NCBI GenBank assembly: GCA_016458225.1
Contig: JAEMGR010000007.1
Location: forward strand, 124,001-188,000
DNA length: 64,000 nt
Source: Myxococcaceae bacterium JPH2
GTDB taxonomy: Bacteria > Myxococcota > Myxococcia > Myxococcales > Myxococcaceae
Reading direction: 5' to 3'
Shown here: piece by piece, positions 33,532 through 43,564 of the stretch
Layout of the letters: each line of letters begins with the position of its first letter
Position numbering within the stretch: position 1 is the stretch's first letter
Translations under genes and position numbers: made by a program
The notes under the pieces: generated by a model
What the model saw: only the letters and a program-made list of their open reading frames with translations
Databases searched by the model: none
Told to the model about the DNA's origin: nothing

Positions 33532-33601
33532 GGCATTCACTCCTGAGAATGGGGGAAAGGCAGCCCGCCAACTCGCTGGCCGGCGAATGGGAAGTGCCTT
33601 C

Positions 33602-33617
33602 TCCAAGGAATGTGCCA
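33602..33617 (-). promoter_or_regulatory. sigma-54-like promoter of mrpC
   Basis: On the minus strand TGGCAC (33617-33612) is followed after 5 bases by TTGGA (33606-33602). The GG-to-GG spacing is 10 bases as required, but the -12 GC is GG. Transcription would start near 33590, about 60 bases before the mrpC ATG. The upstream gene mrpB encodes the matching class of activator. Confidence 0.5.
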
Positions 33618-33699
33618 AGCGGATTGAAAGTGCTGCCGAGGGAACACATCCAGGAATGGCGGGTACTTAGCGCTACAGCCCCGGATCTCCCTCATTTCC

Positions 33700-33718
33700 G
33701 TGTCCAAAACCTGAAACA
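33700..33718. promoter_or_regulatory. candidate MrpC autoregulatory site
   Basis: GTGTC-N8-GAAACA at 33700-33718 differs in one base from GTGTC-N8-GACAC, the MrpC consensus as I recall it. It lies between the palindrome at 33743 and the sigma-54-like promoter. Confidence 0.5.
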
Positions 33719-33722
33719 GAAC

Positions 33723-33759
33723 GTTCAAACAGTCTGATCAGATTGAACGAAATGTTCAA
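33723..33759. promoter_or_regulatory. candidate activator (MrpB) binding palindrome
   Basis: TTGAAC (33743-33748) and GTTCAA (33754-33759) form a perfect inverted repeat with a 5-base spacer, and a further GTTCAA half-site occurs at 33723-33728. The block is AT-rich and lies about 150 bases upstream of the predicted mrpC start, a usual enhancer distance for an NtrC-type activator. Confidence 0.5.
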
Positions 33760-33807
33760 TCGCTGGGCCGGACTGTCGAAGGGGGGACAGTGTTCAGCAG
33801 GTAGCCA

Positions 33808-35238
<1,431 letters not shown>

Positions 35239-35245
35239 GGGCGGT

Positions 35246-36220
35246 TCAAGCGGCGAAGGTCAGCGTGAACACCATCCCCGGCTCCGCGCCTCCCTCGGCA
35301 CTCACATCTCCGCCCTGGCTCATCATCACGCGGCGCAGCGCCGCCAGGGACAGGCCGGCTCCGCGCGCCAGTCGGGAGCCGAAGGGCTCGAAGAGGGAGC
35401 CTCGCTCCTCGGGGGGCAGGGCGGCGGCGGGGTCCTTGAGCACCATGAGCACGCGGCCGGGTCCACCCTGGCGCAGCGACACGTGCATGCGGCTGTCCTC
35501 CGGTTGGCCCATGGCCACGTTGAGCAGCACCTGCGCGAGCACGGGCCGCAGCCGCGAGCCATCCATCCGAACACGAGGCAGGTCCGGCTCCTCGTCCACC
35601 TCCAGCTCGATGCGGCGCTCGGCCAGTTCGGGGGCCACCATGGCGTTTGCCTCCTGGAGCACCGTGCGCAGGGGCTGTGCCTCGAAGTTGGGCGTGGTGT
35701 CGCGGCCGTACTCGGACAGGAGCCACAGCATGCGCTCCATGGTGCGGATCTCCCGGTTGGCGATGGTGAGGCGCCGCCGGTCGCGGTCCCCCAGCGTGGT
35801 GTTCCGGGCCAGCGTCTGCACGGCCATCTTCACGGAGGACAAGGGGTTGCGGATCTCGTGGCTGAGCGAGGAGGACAGCCGTGAGATTTGAACGGGCGGG
35901 GCGCCCTCCAGCACCGTGCCCAGGTCCATCACGCCCGCGCTGGCCTCACCCTCCAGCACGCCCAGCACCAGGCGGAGGAAGGAGGGCTCCTGCTCGCCCA
36001 GGTGCGTGGCGGCGAACTCCACGGCGCCGCGGTCCTCACGGGCGCGAGCGTCCAGCTCGCGGGCGCGCTCGGCGCTCACGCCCAGCGCCACGTGGAGCGG
36101 ACGGTCCAGCAAGTCTGCGCTGGTACGGCGCAGCACGGTGGTGGTGTCGCCCTCGGCGCGCGTTACCCGCAGACCTGGGGACCAGGCGAGCCGTGCGACC
36201 TGAAGGAGGTGGGAGTTCAT
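35246..36220 (-). CDS. mrpA: MrpA, sensor histidine kinase of the mrp locus
   Basis: A 324-residue soluble protein from ATG 36220 (MNSHLLQVARLAWS), AAGGAGG upstream. An N-terminal PAS-like region (~10-110) precedes the HisKA motif SHEIRNPLSSVKM with His121. The ATPase domain keeps an N box (QVLLNVAMGQ) and a late GAGLSLAALRRV segment, but the G1 box normally DxGxGI reads KDPAAALP. MrpA is thought in M. xanthus to act chiefly as phosphatase on MrpB; the damaged G1 box fits weak kinase activity. No transmembrane segment. Divergent from the spermidine-synthase-like gene with 43 bases between. Confidence 0.92.
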   Translation of the reverse strand: MNSHLLQVARLAWSPGLRVTRAEGDTTTVLRRTSADLLDRPLHVALGVSAERARELDARAREDRGAVEFAATHLGEQEPSFLRLVLGVLEGEASAGVMDLGTVLEGAPPVQISRLSSSLSHEIRNPLSSVKMAVQTLARNTTLGDRDRRRLTIANREIRTMERMLWLLSEYGRDTTPNFEAQPLRTVLQEANAMVAPELAERRIELEVDEEPDLPRVRMDGSRLRPVLAQVLLNVAMGQPEDSRMHVSLRQGGPGRVLMVLKDPAAALPPEERGSLFEPFGSRLARGAGLSLAALRRVMMSQGGDVSAEGGAEPGMVFTLTFAA

Positions 36221-36263
36221 TGGTGGGTCTGGAACATACCGAGTAAGCTTCCTCGCTGTCCCC

Positions 36264-39152
36264 ATGTCTGGATCCACGCGTTTCCCGAAGAACCTTGTGG
36301 CTGCCCTCTTGTTCCTGTCGGGGTCGACCGCACTGGTATACGAATTGGTTTGGTCCAAGTACCTCGGGAATGTGCTGGGGAACAGCGGACAAGCCCATGC
36401 CGTTGTCCTGGCTACGTTCATGGGCGGGCTGGCCCTGGGGGCATCTGTCTTCGGGCGGACAGCGGACCGGGTGAAGAGCCCCCTGGCCCTGTACGGACTG
36501 CTCGAACTCGGAGTCGGCCTCTATGCGCTGGCGTTCCCCTCGGTGCTGCGCGCGCTGGGGGCGCTCTGGCTCGCGGTGGCGCCCAGCGTGCCCGAGGGCC
36601 TGCGGGCCGGACCTCGGCTCCTCGTGGCGGCGCTGTCGCTGGTGGTGCCCACGCTGCTGATGGGCGGCACGCTGCCCGCGCTGGTGCGGCACTTCGCGGC
36701 GAGCCTCGCGGGAGTGAGGCGTGAGCTGGCGCGGCTGTACGCGGTCAACAGCCTGGGCGCGGCGGTGGGCGCGTTCGTGGCGGGCACGCGGCTGGTGCCA
36801 GTCATTGGCCTGTCCGCCTCGGCCACGCTGGCCGCGGGCCTCAACATCCTATTGGCGCTGGCCGCGCTGGCCCTGGCTCGCACCACGCCTCCCGCGCTGC
36901 GGCCGGGAGAGTCGGCACCGAGTTCGGAAGGGGACACCGAGGTCGCCTATCCACGGACGGCGGTGCGCGCCGCGCTGGTGGGCGTGCTGCTGTCTGGCTT
37001 CACGTCGATGCTGTACCAGGTGACGTGGATCCGCCTGCTGTCCATCGTGCTGGGCGCATCCACGTATGCCTTCACGCTCATCCTCACCGCGTTCATCCTG
37101 GGCATTGGCCTGGGCAGCTTCTGGCTGATGATGCGCCGCGAGGGCGTGGACTCGCTGCGCCTGTTCGGGCGGATGCAGGTGGCGCTGGTGGTGAGCGTCT
37201 GCGTGGCGCTGCCGCTGTATGTGCGGCTGCCGCACCTGTTCCGCCAGGCGCAGTGGATGCTGTCGCGTTCCATCGACACGTGGCCGGTGTTCCAGGTGCT
37301 CACCTTCGCGTTCTGCTGCGCGGTGCTGCTCGCGCCCACGTTCTTCATGGGCGCGGCGTTCCCGGCTGTCGCTCGCGTGGCCACGGCCAAGGTGTCCGAG
37401 GTGGGGCGCCAGTTGGGCGGCGTCTACCTGTGGAACACGGTGGGCACCATCACCGGCTCCGCGCTGGGCGGGCTGTTGCTCATGCCGTGGTGGGGCATGG
37501 AGGGCAACTTCGTCGCGGGCGTGGTGGCGAACCTGATCGCCGCGGGGCTGGCCTACGGGGCCGCGCCCGGAGCGAAGGTGGACGCCGCGCGCGTGGGCGG
37601 GCCGGGACGTGCGCTGTGGCCGGTGGCCGCGACGGCGGTGCTGGCGGTCGTCGTGCTGGGGAGCATGCACGGATGGCCGGTGCGGCTGAGCGCCATCGCC
37701 GCCATCCGCGTGCACCAGAGGCCGCCTGAGAGCTACGCGAAGCTGGTGGCGGACACCGAGCGCGACATCCGCCCCGTCTTCTACCGCGACGACACGTTCG
37801 CCACGGTCCTGGTGGGCGACTATCCGCCCGACCACCTGCGCTTCATGAAGCTCAACGGCAAGGTGGATGCCTCCAACGGCAGCGACGTGGAGACGCAGGT
37901 GGTGGCCGGGCACCTGGGCGTGCTGCTGCATCCGCGCGACCCCAAGAACGTGCTGCTCGTCGGCGCGGGCGCCGCCATCACCGCGGGCAGCGTGCTGGCC
38001 CATCCCATCGAGCGGCTGGACATGGTGGAGATCTCCCCCGCGGTCATCGACGCCGCGCGCCTCTTCAAGGCGGACAATCGCAACGCGGTGGATGATCCGC
38101 GCACGCACGTGCACATCGATGACGCCAAGACGTTCATGGCGCTCGCCCCGCGCAAGTACGACCTCGTGGTGAGCGTGCCCTCCAACCCGTGGGTCGCGGG
38201 CGTGTCCGGGCTGTTCACGCGGGACTTCTTCCAGACGGTGGATCAGCACCTCTCGGACGACGGCGTGCTGGTGCAGTGGATCCACACCTACGAGAGCAAC
38301 GAAGAACTCATCAAGCTGGTCATCCGGACCCTGCGCGACACCTTCCCGCATGCAACGACATGGCTGGGCCCGCAGGACCTCATCCTGGTGGCGAGCCGCA
38401 AGCCCATCACCTTCGACGCCGCGCGCGTGGCCGAGCGGATGGGCCGTCCCGAGCCGAAGGCCGACCTGGACCGCGTGGACATCCGCGACGTCTTCGCGCT
38501 GCTGTCCAAGCAGGTGCACAGCGAGGCAGGTCAGCTGGAGTTCGCGGGGCCGGGGCCCATCAACACGGATGATCACAACCTCCTCGAGTACGCCTCGCCC
38601 ATCGCCTTCTTCGTGGGCAACCTGGACGTGCGCGTGAAGGACGAGCGGCGCGCGCCGGATGGCGGCCCTCGCCTGTTCATCCACGACTACGTGCGCGAGC
38701 ACCCGCCCACCGCCGAGCAGGTGGCGGGGCTGGCGCGCAACATCGAGCGGTTCCACGCCGCGAATGATCCGTTGGTGCGGGGCGTGGCCACGCTCTGGCG
38801 CTCGCTCGCACCGGACAGCCGTGATGCGGCCGTGGCGCTGAGCAAGGCCGCGCTGGCCCAGCAGGACCTCACCCTGGCCGCCTCGCTGCTCTTGCCGGAA
38901 GTGGAGAAGGGGGGCCGCGAGCCCGAGCTGATCACGGCGTACCTGAAGCTCGTCGCGGCGCAGATCTGGGCTCAGCGCACCGTCTGGACGCCCCAGCACA
39001 CCGCCGAGGCGGTGGCCCTGGGCCGTGAGGTCTCGCGCGCCCACCCGGAACATGCTCCACTCGCAGCGGCCCTGCGCACGCTCTGCGAGGCCCTGCCGTC
39101 CACGGCTTGCGCGCCCGCCGCGGAGCCCATCGCGGCTCCGTCAGGCCCCTGA
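36264..39152 (+). CDS. membrane-fused spermidine-synthase-like protein
   Basis: A 962-residue protein. The first ~480 residues form two blocks of hydrophobic helices resembling MFS-like spermidine synthase membrane domains (GGLALGASVFGRTADRVKSP, NSLGAAVGAFVAGTRL). Residues ~510-790 contain a Rossmann-type SAM-binding/spermidine-synthase-like domain (NVLLVGAGAAITAGSVLAHP, LDMVEISPAVIDAARLF, DLVVSVPSNPWVAGVSGLFT). The C-terminal ~150 residues are helical. The polyamine-binding acids of SpeE cannot be assigned with certainty, so the reaction is unknown. Large size and membrane fusion are common in myxobacteria. Confidence 0.8.
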   Translation: MSGSTRFPKNLVAALLFLSGSTALVYELVWSKYLGNVLGNSGQAHAVVLATFMGGLALGASVFGRTADRVKSPLALYGLLELGVGLYALAFPSVLRALGALWLAVAPSVPEGLRAGPRLLVAALSLVVPTLLMGGTLPALVRHFAASLAGVRRELARLYAVNSLGAAVGAFVAGTRLVPVIGLSASATLAAGLNILLALAALALARTTPPALRPGESAPSSEGDTEVAYPRTAVRAALVGVLLSGFTSMLYQVTWIRLLSIVLGASTYAFTLILTAFILGIGLGSFWLMMRREGVDSLRLFGRMQVALVVSVCVALPLYVRLPHLFRQAQWMLSRSIDTWPVFQVLTFAFCCAVLLAPTFFMGAAFPAVARVATAKVSEVGRQLGGVYLWNTVGTITGSALGGLLLMPWWGMEGNFVAGVVANLIAAGLAYGAAPGAKVDAARVGGPGRALWPVAATAVLAVVVLGSMHGWPVRLSAIAAIRVHQRPPESYAKLVADTERDIRPVFYRDDTFATVLVGDYPPDHLRFMKLNGKVDASNGSDVETQVVAGHLGVLLHPRDPKNVLLVGAGAAITAGSVLAHPIERLDMVEISPAVIDAARLFKADNRNAVDDPRTHVHIDDAKTFMALAPRKYDLVVSVPSNPWVAGVSGLFTRDFFQTVDQHLSDDGVLVQWIHTYESNEELIKLVIRTLRDTFPHATTWLGPQDLILVASRKPITFDAARVAERMGRPEPKADLDRVDIRDVFALLSKQVHSEAGQLEFAGPGPINTDDHNLLEYASPIAFFVGNLDVRVKDERRAPDGGPRLFIHDYVREHPPTAEQVAGLARNIERFHAANDPLVRGVATLWRSLAPDSRDAAVALSKAALAQQDLTLAASLLLPEVEKGGREPELITAYLKLVAAQIWAQRTVWTPQHTAEAVALGREVSRAHPEHAPLAAALRTLCEALPSTACAPAAEPIAAPSGP

Positions 39153-39165
39153 AATGGCCTGCTCA

Positions 39166-39192
39166 CCGGGCCGAGAGGGGTAACCGGCCCGG
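39166..39192 (+). terminator. terminator after the spermidine-synthase-like gene
   Basis: CCGGGCCG (39166-39173) pairs with CGGCCCGG (39185-39192) over an 11-base loop, followed by AATTCC and a T-richer stretch. Confidence 0.55.
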
Positions 39193-39317
39193 AATTCCTA
39201 GATTTCTCCCCATCCTCCCGATGACGGATGGAGGTGGAGGTGGGATCCCTCTACTGTGCGTTTCGAACCCTGGCAGCTCAGGGTGAGCAACTCCACCGCT
39301 TCAACCCGGGAGCTTCC

Positions 39318-39575
39318 ATGAAGGCCCTCAGCAAGAAGACCCAGCTGCGCAAGTCGCGTGGTCAGGGTATGACCGAGTACATCATCATCGTTGCCCTCAT
39401 CGCGATCGCCGCCATCGGCGTCATCACGCTGTTCGGCGACAACATCCGCAAGCTGTTCGGTGCCTCGGCCGCGGCCCTCGCCGGCGAGGACAACGTGGAC
39501 AACACGGGTCAGAAGTCCAACGACACGCTGAACAAGAAGACCATGAAGGACTTCGGTCACAACAACACCTACTGA
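39318..39575 (+). CDS. Flp/Fap-type IVb pilin, solitary
   Basis: An 85-residue prepilin from ATG 39318. Short basic leader, then cleavage site GQG-MTEYIIIVALIAIAAIG with Glu at position +3 of the mature form and a single long hydrophobic helix; the C-terminus is polar and ends DFGHNNTY. This is the Flp class secreted by Tad systems and processed by a TadV-type peptidase. No tad, cpa or prepilin peptidase gene is in the window, so it must use a system elsewhere. Flanked by terminators at both ends, so it is its own unit. An in-frame start at 39228 would add a 30-residue non-conserved leader and is rejected. Confidence 0.88.
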   Translation: MKALSKKTQLRKSRGQGMTEYIIIVALIAIAAIGVITLFGDNIRKLFGASAAALAGEDNVDNTGQKSNDTLNKKTMKDFGHNNTY

Positions 39576-39598
39576 TTTCTCAGGTGTTCGTTGCATGA

Positions 39599-39630
39599 AT
39601 GGCAGGTGCCTCTCTCGAGGTACCTGCCAT
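39599..39630 (+). terminator. terminator after the pilin gene
   Basis: ATGGCAGGTGCCTC (39599-39612) pairs with GAGGTACCTGCCAT (39617-39630) over loop TCTC, one G-U pair, followed by TTCCGTTT. Strong and well placed 24 bases after the stop. Confidence 0.8.
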
Positions 39631-39679
39631 TTCCGTTTGGGGCCATGGCGCGCGAGGTGACGGCTAGGATGCGTGCCTT

Positions 39680-40555
39680 GTGAGCGCGCCCGTCCCCGAT
39701 GCCCTCGTCTCGTTGAATCGCCGCCTCTGGCTGTATCGCGGGCTGGTGGTCGTGCTGTCGCTGTCGCTGCTGGGCGTGCTCGGCGCCGTGCGGCGAGCCA
39801 TGGCGACCGCGCCGGATCCGGACGTGGAAGTGTTCGACGTGCCGGCGCGCTTCGAGGCCCTGGCTCGGCACAACCCAGGCGCGGCGGATGTCTCGGAGAC
39901 GTACTTCTACGGCGACAGCGCCACCGTGCATCTGCACGCCATGGGCAGGGGCCAGACGTGTCCTCTGCACATCCACCGAGGCACCCACGAGGCGACGGTG
40001 ATTGCCGCGGGGCAGGCCCTCGTGCGGCAGGTGTGGGGACGGGATGATGCGCTCATCGAGCTCCGGTCGCCGAGGCGGCCCGGTGAGTTGATCGGCTCTC
40101 CGCCCTTCACGGGCCATGAGTGGCGCAATCCTTCGGCGGAGCAGTTCCTGGGCAACCTCGTCTTCGCCACGCCGCACTTCGACGGCAACCTCTACGTCGA
40201 CGCGGATGACGCTCGGATGAAGCAGGGGCGTGAGCCCTTCGCCTTCGATCCGGACCTGTCGCTCGCGGCACTCCGCGCGAAGGGAGAAACGTCCCGCGAG
40301 GAGGCGCTGCCCGTGCTCGATGGGCACATGTCGAGCCTCCTGCTGGATGGAGGGGAGCGCGCGCTGACCGCCACGCCCGAGCAGCCCGTGGTGCTCTACG
40401 TGGCGCGGGGCACGGGGACGCTTGCTGCGCCGGAGGCTCGGCCCGTGAAGGTGGGCCAGCTCTGGGTGCTCCGGCGCGCGGCCCAGGTGCGCACCGAGGC
40501 GAGCGGCGGGCTGGTGCTCTACGTCTTTCGCCCGCCGTCCAGTCCGTCGCGCTGA
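39680..40555 (+). CDS. membrane-anchored cupin-like protein
   Basis: A 291-residue protein, GTG start at 39680. One N-terminal transmembrane helix (~18-38, GLVVVLSLSLLGVLG) is followed by two cupin-like halves; the first has the His/Glu metal-type motif HIHRGTHEATVI and the second ends TGTLAAPEARPVKVG. The catalytic part is likely periplasmic. Substrate unknown. Confidence 0.65.
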   Translation: MSAPVPDALVSLNRRLWLYRGLVVVLSLSLLGVLGAVRRAMATAPDPDVEVFDVPARFEALARHNPGAADVSETYFYGDSATVHLHAMGRGQTCPLHIHRGTHEATVIAAGQALVRQVWGRDDALIELRSPRRPGELIGSPPFTGHEWRNPSAEQFLGNLVFATPHFDGNLYVDADDARMKQGREPFAFDPDLSLAALRAKGETSREEALPVLDGHMSSLLLDGGERALTATPEQPVVLYVARGTGTLAAPEARPVKVGQLWVLRRAAQVRTEASGGLVLYVFRPPSSPSR

Positions 40556-40571
40556 GCGTCGCGACGGGGCA

Positions 40572-42068
40572 TCACGGCGGCGTCGCGGTGGCGGCGCGCT
40601 CGCGAATCCAGAGCACGTACTCGCCATCGCGCGAGGCCTCGCGCCAGCCACCGCGCGTGCGCAGGTGGTCGAGCAGGATGTTGCCCGGATTCACCGTGTC
40701 CCAGACGAGGTAGTCCGGGTCATAGCGCGTGAGCACGTCCTCCCAGCCGGGCTCGGACCAGACGAGCCGCTCGTAGTCGTCGTGGATGGCCATGGGGAAG
40801 GGGTCATTCCGGCTGTCGATGAAGACCTTGTAGTCGGCGCCCGCGAAGTACGAGATGGGGCCGCCGATGACGAACCGGTTGAGCACCTTGCCGGGCGGCA
40901 GCTTGCGCAGCGCCTCGAAGACCTTCAGCGGAATGGTGGCGTGCCGCACCCCTGCTTCGATGGGCAGGGGCGTGCGCGCGTGCACCGTCACGAGCCCCGC
41001 GAGCACCACCGCTGGCCACACGTTTCCTCGCGCGGTTGCGCTCCAGGTGGCGACGCGACGATCCACTCCCTCCAGGATTCGGCGCAGGGCCGCGGGGAGG
41101 GCGAACTGTCGCTCGGACAGGGCCGCGTGCTCCAGGAGCGCGAGCCCGAGCAGCACGCCCGCGAAGGGCGCGTGTCGTTGCACCTTGAGCGCCGCGATGC
41201 CGAGCACCAGCGTGGGCAGCAGGCTGGCCACCTTGCGCGTGGGGGACTGACCCACGGCGAACAGGGTGGCGCCAAAGAGCGCGAGGTAGGCCCAGCTCGC
41301 GCCCATGTCCAGGTCGAGCGGTCGCCACTCGACGATGGTCTGCGTGGACGGCAGCACCGAGTGGTGCAGCGGGTAGAGGTAGATGGCCGTGCCATCAGGG
41401 CCCAGGCCCGCGGCCAGGAACATCGCCACGCAGAAGCCCAGGGCCTTCACGGAGCGCTTGCGCGACTCCGGAGTGGGGACGTCCAGCGCTTGCCCCACGG
41501 CCGTGGCGCCGAGCAGCGCGGGCCCTAGCAGCCAGCTCCCGTGCACGTTGGCCCACAGGACGCCCAGCACGGGGAAGGCCCACAGGACGCGGTCATTGCC
41601 ACCGCGCCAGGCCAGCACGGCCATCACCGCGAACGCGAAGAGGAGGTGACCCAGGTGGTAGGGGCGCTCCTGGGGCCAGGTGGGGGACTGCACCGCGAGC
41701 ATCGCCACGAGCGTGGCCACCGCGAGCAACCCGCGCGGTCCCGATGCGGCGCGACCCAGCGCGGCCCACAGTACGAGCACGTTGGCGGCGACCAGCCCGG
41801 CGACGAAGAGCGCGGGGCCCGCGGCGCCCAGCAGCTTGACGAGGAGGACGCACGCGACCCCGAAGCCCCACTCATGAGGCACCCAGCCCGCAGTGCCAGT
41901 GAGGCTGAAGGGATCCACTCGCGTGAAGCCGTGCTCCAACACGAAGCGGCCGCCCGCGAGGTGGAAGAACAGGTCGTAGTTCTTGAGGGGCGACAGCCCG
42001 AGCTTCGTGACGAGCCAGAGCGCCAGGAGTGCCGCCGGCCCGGGGAGGAGAAGGAACCGCTTCCGCAT
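40572..42068 (-). CDS. large multipass membrane protein, GT-C-like, function unknown
   Basis: A 498-residue protein from ATG 42068 (MRKRFLLLPGPAALLALWLV). About ten to twelve hydrophobic helices. The first loop carries KNYDLFFHLAGGRFVLEHGF, and the C-terminal ~110 residues form a soluble domain (VFIDSRNDPFPMAIHDDYERLV, YDPDYLVWDTVNPGNILLDHL). The topology suggests a lipid-linked sugar transferase or related enzyme. I could not place it in a named family. Divergent from the amidohydrolase gene over 155 bases, where the promoters must be. Confidence 0.6.
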   Translation of the reverse strand: MRKRFLLLPGPAALLALWLVTKLGLSPLKNYDLFFHLAGGRFVLEHGFTRVDPFSLTGTAGWVPHEWGFGVACVLLVKLLGAAGPALFVAGLVAANVLVLWAALGRAASGPRGLLAVATLVAMLAVQSPTWPQERPYHLGHLLFAFAVMAVLAWRGGNDRVLWAFPVLGVLWANVHGSWLLGPALLGATAVGQALDVPTPESRKRSVKALGFCVAMFLAAGLGPDGTAIYLYPLHHSVLPSTQTIVEWRPLDLDMGASWAYLALFGATLFAVGQSPTRKVASLLPTLVLGIAALKVQRHAPFAGVLLGLALLEHAALSERQFALPAALRRILEGVDRRVATWSATARGNVWPAVVLAGLVTVHARTPLPIEAGVRHATIPLKVFEALRKLPPGKVLNRFVIGGPISYFAGADYKVFIDSRNDPFPMAIHDDYERLVWSEPGWEDVLTRYDPDYLVWDTVNPGNILLDHLRTRGGWREASRDGEYVLWIRERAATATPP

Positions 42069-42223
42069 GTGGGCGCAGGCTACCGCGCCCGAGGTGTCCG
42101 GAAGAAGGCGGCATGTATCCGGAGCCACCAACCGGGCACGACGTGACCCACCCCACGAAAGGCCGCCCCCACCTGCGCGAGTCGATATTTCCCTGGGGGG
42201 CCCATGCTAAGACGCGAGCGTCC

Positions 42224-43564
42224 ATGGAAGGCCGCCTGTTGCTGAAGAACTGCGCCGTGTTCCGCGCAGATGGTCGTGTCCGTACCGGCATGGCCGTGGT
42301 GGTGGAGGGAGGCCTCATCCGCCGCGTGGCGCCCGATGCCGAGGTGCCCGTGCTGCCCGGAGACTGGGAGGTGGCCTGTCGAGGGCGCCTCGTCGCGCCC
42401 GGGCTGGTGGATTGTCACTCGCACCTCGTGAATGGCCAGCTGTTGCCTCCCAACGGCGACTTCCTGCTGCGGCTGCCGCGATCGCGCCTGGGCCGGATGC
42501 GCCACGTGGCGGCGCACGTCACCGCCGAGGACGTGGAGGCGCTCACTCGCTTCGCCGCGGCGCGGGCCCTGCGCGAGGGCATCACCCTGGTGGTCGAGCA
42601 CCTGGCGTGCCCCTCGGATGTGGCTGGAGCGCTGGCCGCGCAGGCACGTGCCGCGGAGCAACTGGGGCTGCGCCTGGTGACGGGCCACTCCACCCACAGC
42701 CTGGATGGGCCCGCCGCGGCCGAGGCGCAGCTGGAGGCCAACGCGGACTTCGCGCGCCGCTACCTGAAGCACCCGCTGGTGCGCGGCGTGCTGGGCTTCC
42801 ATGCGTCCTACACCGCCGAGGACGCGCTGCTCACCCGGCTGGCTCGCCTGCGCGAGGAGCTGGGCGCGTTCACCCTGTTCCACCTCGCGGAGAGCGAGGA
42901 CGACCTCACCACGACGTATGCGCAGTTCAGCCGCCGCGTGGTGCCTCGGCTCGAGTCGCTCGGGCTGTTGGGTCCGCACGCCATCGCGGGCTACGCGCGC
43001 GTGGTGGACAACGCCGACGCGGAGCGGCTCGCCGCGACGGAGACGTTCGTGGCCCTCACGCCTCGGGGAACGCGCACGCTGGAGCATGGCGGCGACCCGA
43101 TGGAGGCCGTCCTGTCCAAGCTCCACCTGGTGGGCCTGGGGACGGGCGGGCACGGGACGCTGCAAGAGGAACTGCTCGCGGCCACGGTGGGGGTGTTGCA
43201 CATCGCGCGCACTGGGCGGTTGCTGGATCCCGATAGCTCGCTGGCTCACCTGCTCGTCAGCGGGCCCGCCGAGCTGTGCACCCGAATCTTCGGCGCGCCG
43301 TCGGGCGCCGTGGAGGAGGGAGGGCTCGCGGACCTCGTCGTGTATGACGCTGTTCCTGCCGCGGACCCCGAGACGGGTTACTCGCCGCACCTGCTGGGAC
43401 AGGTCGCGCACTCGCGCGTGGCGTGGACCATCGTGCACGGCCGGGTGTGCGTGCGCGAGGGCCAGCTCCTGGGCTCCGACTATGTGGAGCTGTCCCGTGC
43501 CGCGGCGGATGCGCTCGCGCGTGTGTGGACCCGGGCGCGGCTCCCGTCGTATGGCGGGGTATGA
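42224..43564 (+). CDS. SsnA-like amidohydrolase with altered metal site
   Basis: A 446-residue amidohydrolase from ATG 42224 (MEGRLLLKNCAVFRADG). The first metal pair is present (PGLVDCHSHLVNG). By comparison with SsnA as I recall it, ALREGITLVVEHLACPSDVAG and RLVTGHSTHSLDG align well, but the later ligands do not: the His of AHG-type loops reads IAGYARV, and the Asp of GTDG reads LGTGGHG. HLAESEDD keeps one His. The catalytic chemistry is therefore uncertain; deaminase or chlorohydrolase activity cannot be assumed. ATGA overlap with the next gene. Confidence 0.75.
   Translation: MEGRLLLKNCAVFRADGRVRTGMAVVVEGGLIRRVAPDAEVPVLPGDWEVACRGRLVAPGLVDCHSHLVNGQLLPPNGDFLLRLPRSRLGRMRHVAAHVTAEDVEALTRFAAARALREGITLVVEHLACPSDVAGALAAQARAAEQLGLRLVTGHSTHSLDGPAAAEAQLEANADFARRYLKHPLVRGVLGFHASYTAEDALLTRLARLREELGAFTLFHLAESEDDLTTTYAQFSRRVVPRLESLGLLGPHAIAGYARVVDNADAERLAATETFVALTPRGTRTLEHGGDPMEAVLSKLHLVGLGTGGHGTLQEELLAATVGVLHIARTGRLLDPDSSLAHLLVSGPAELCTRIFGAPSGAVEEGGLADLVVYDAVPAADPETGYSPHLLGQVAHSRVAWTIVHGRVCVREGQLLGSDYVELSRAAADALARVWTRARLPSYGGV

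Noticed and set aside
36264-39152. Simple spermidine synthase (speE)
   Set aside because: The protein is 962 residues with a large membrane half and I cannot confirm polyamine-binding acids, so the reaction is left open.
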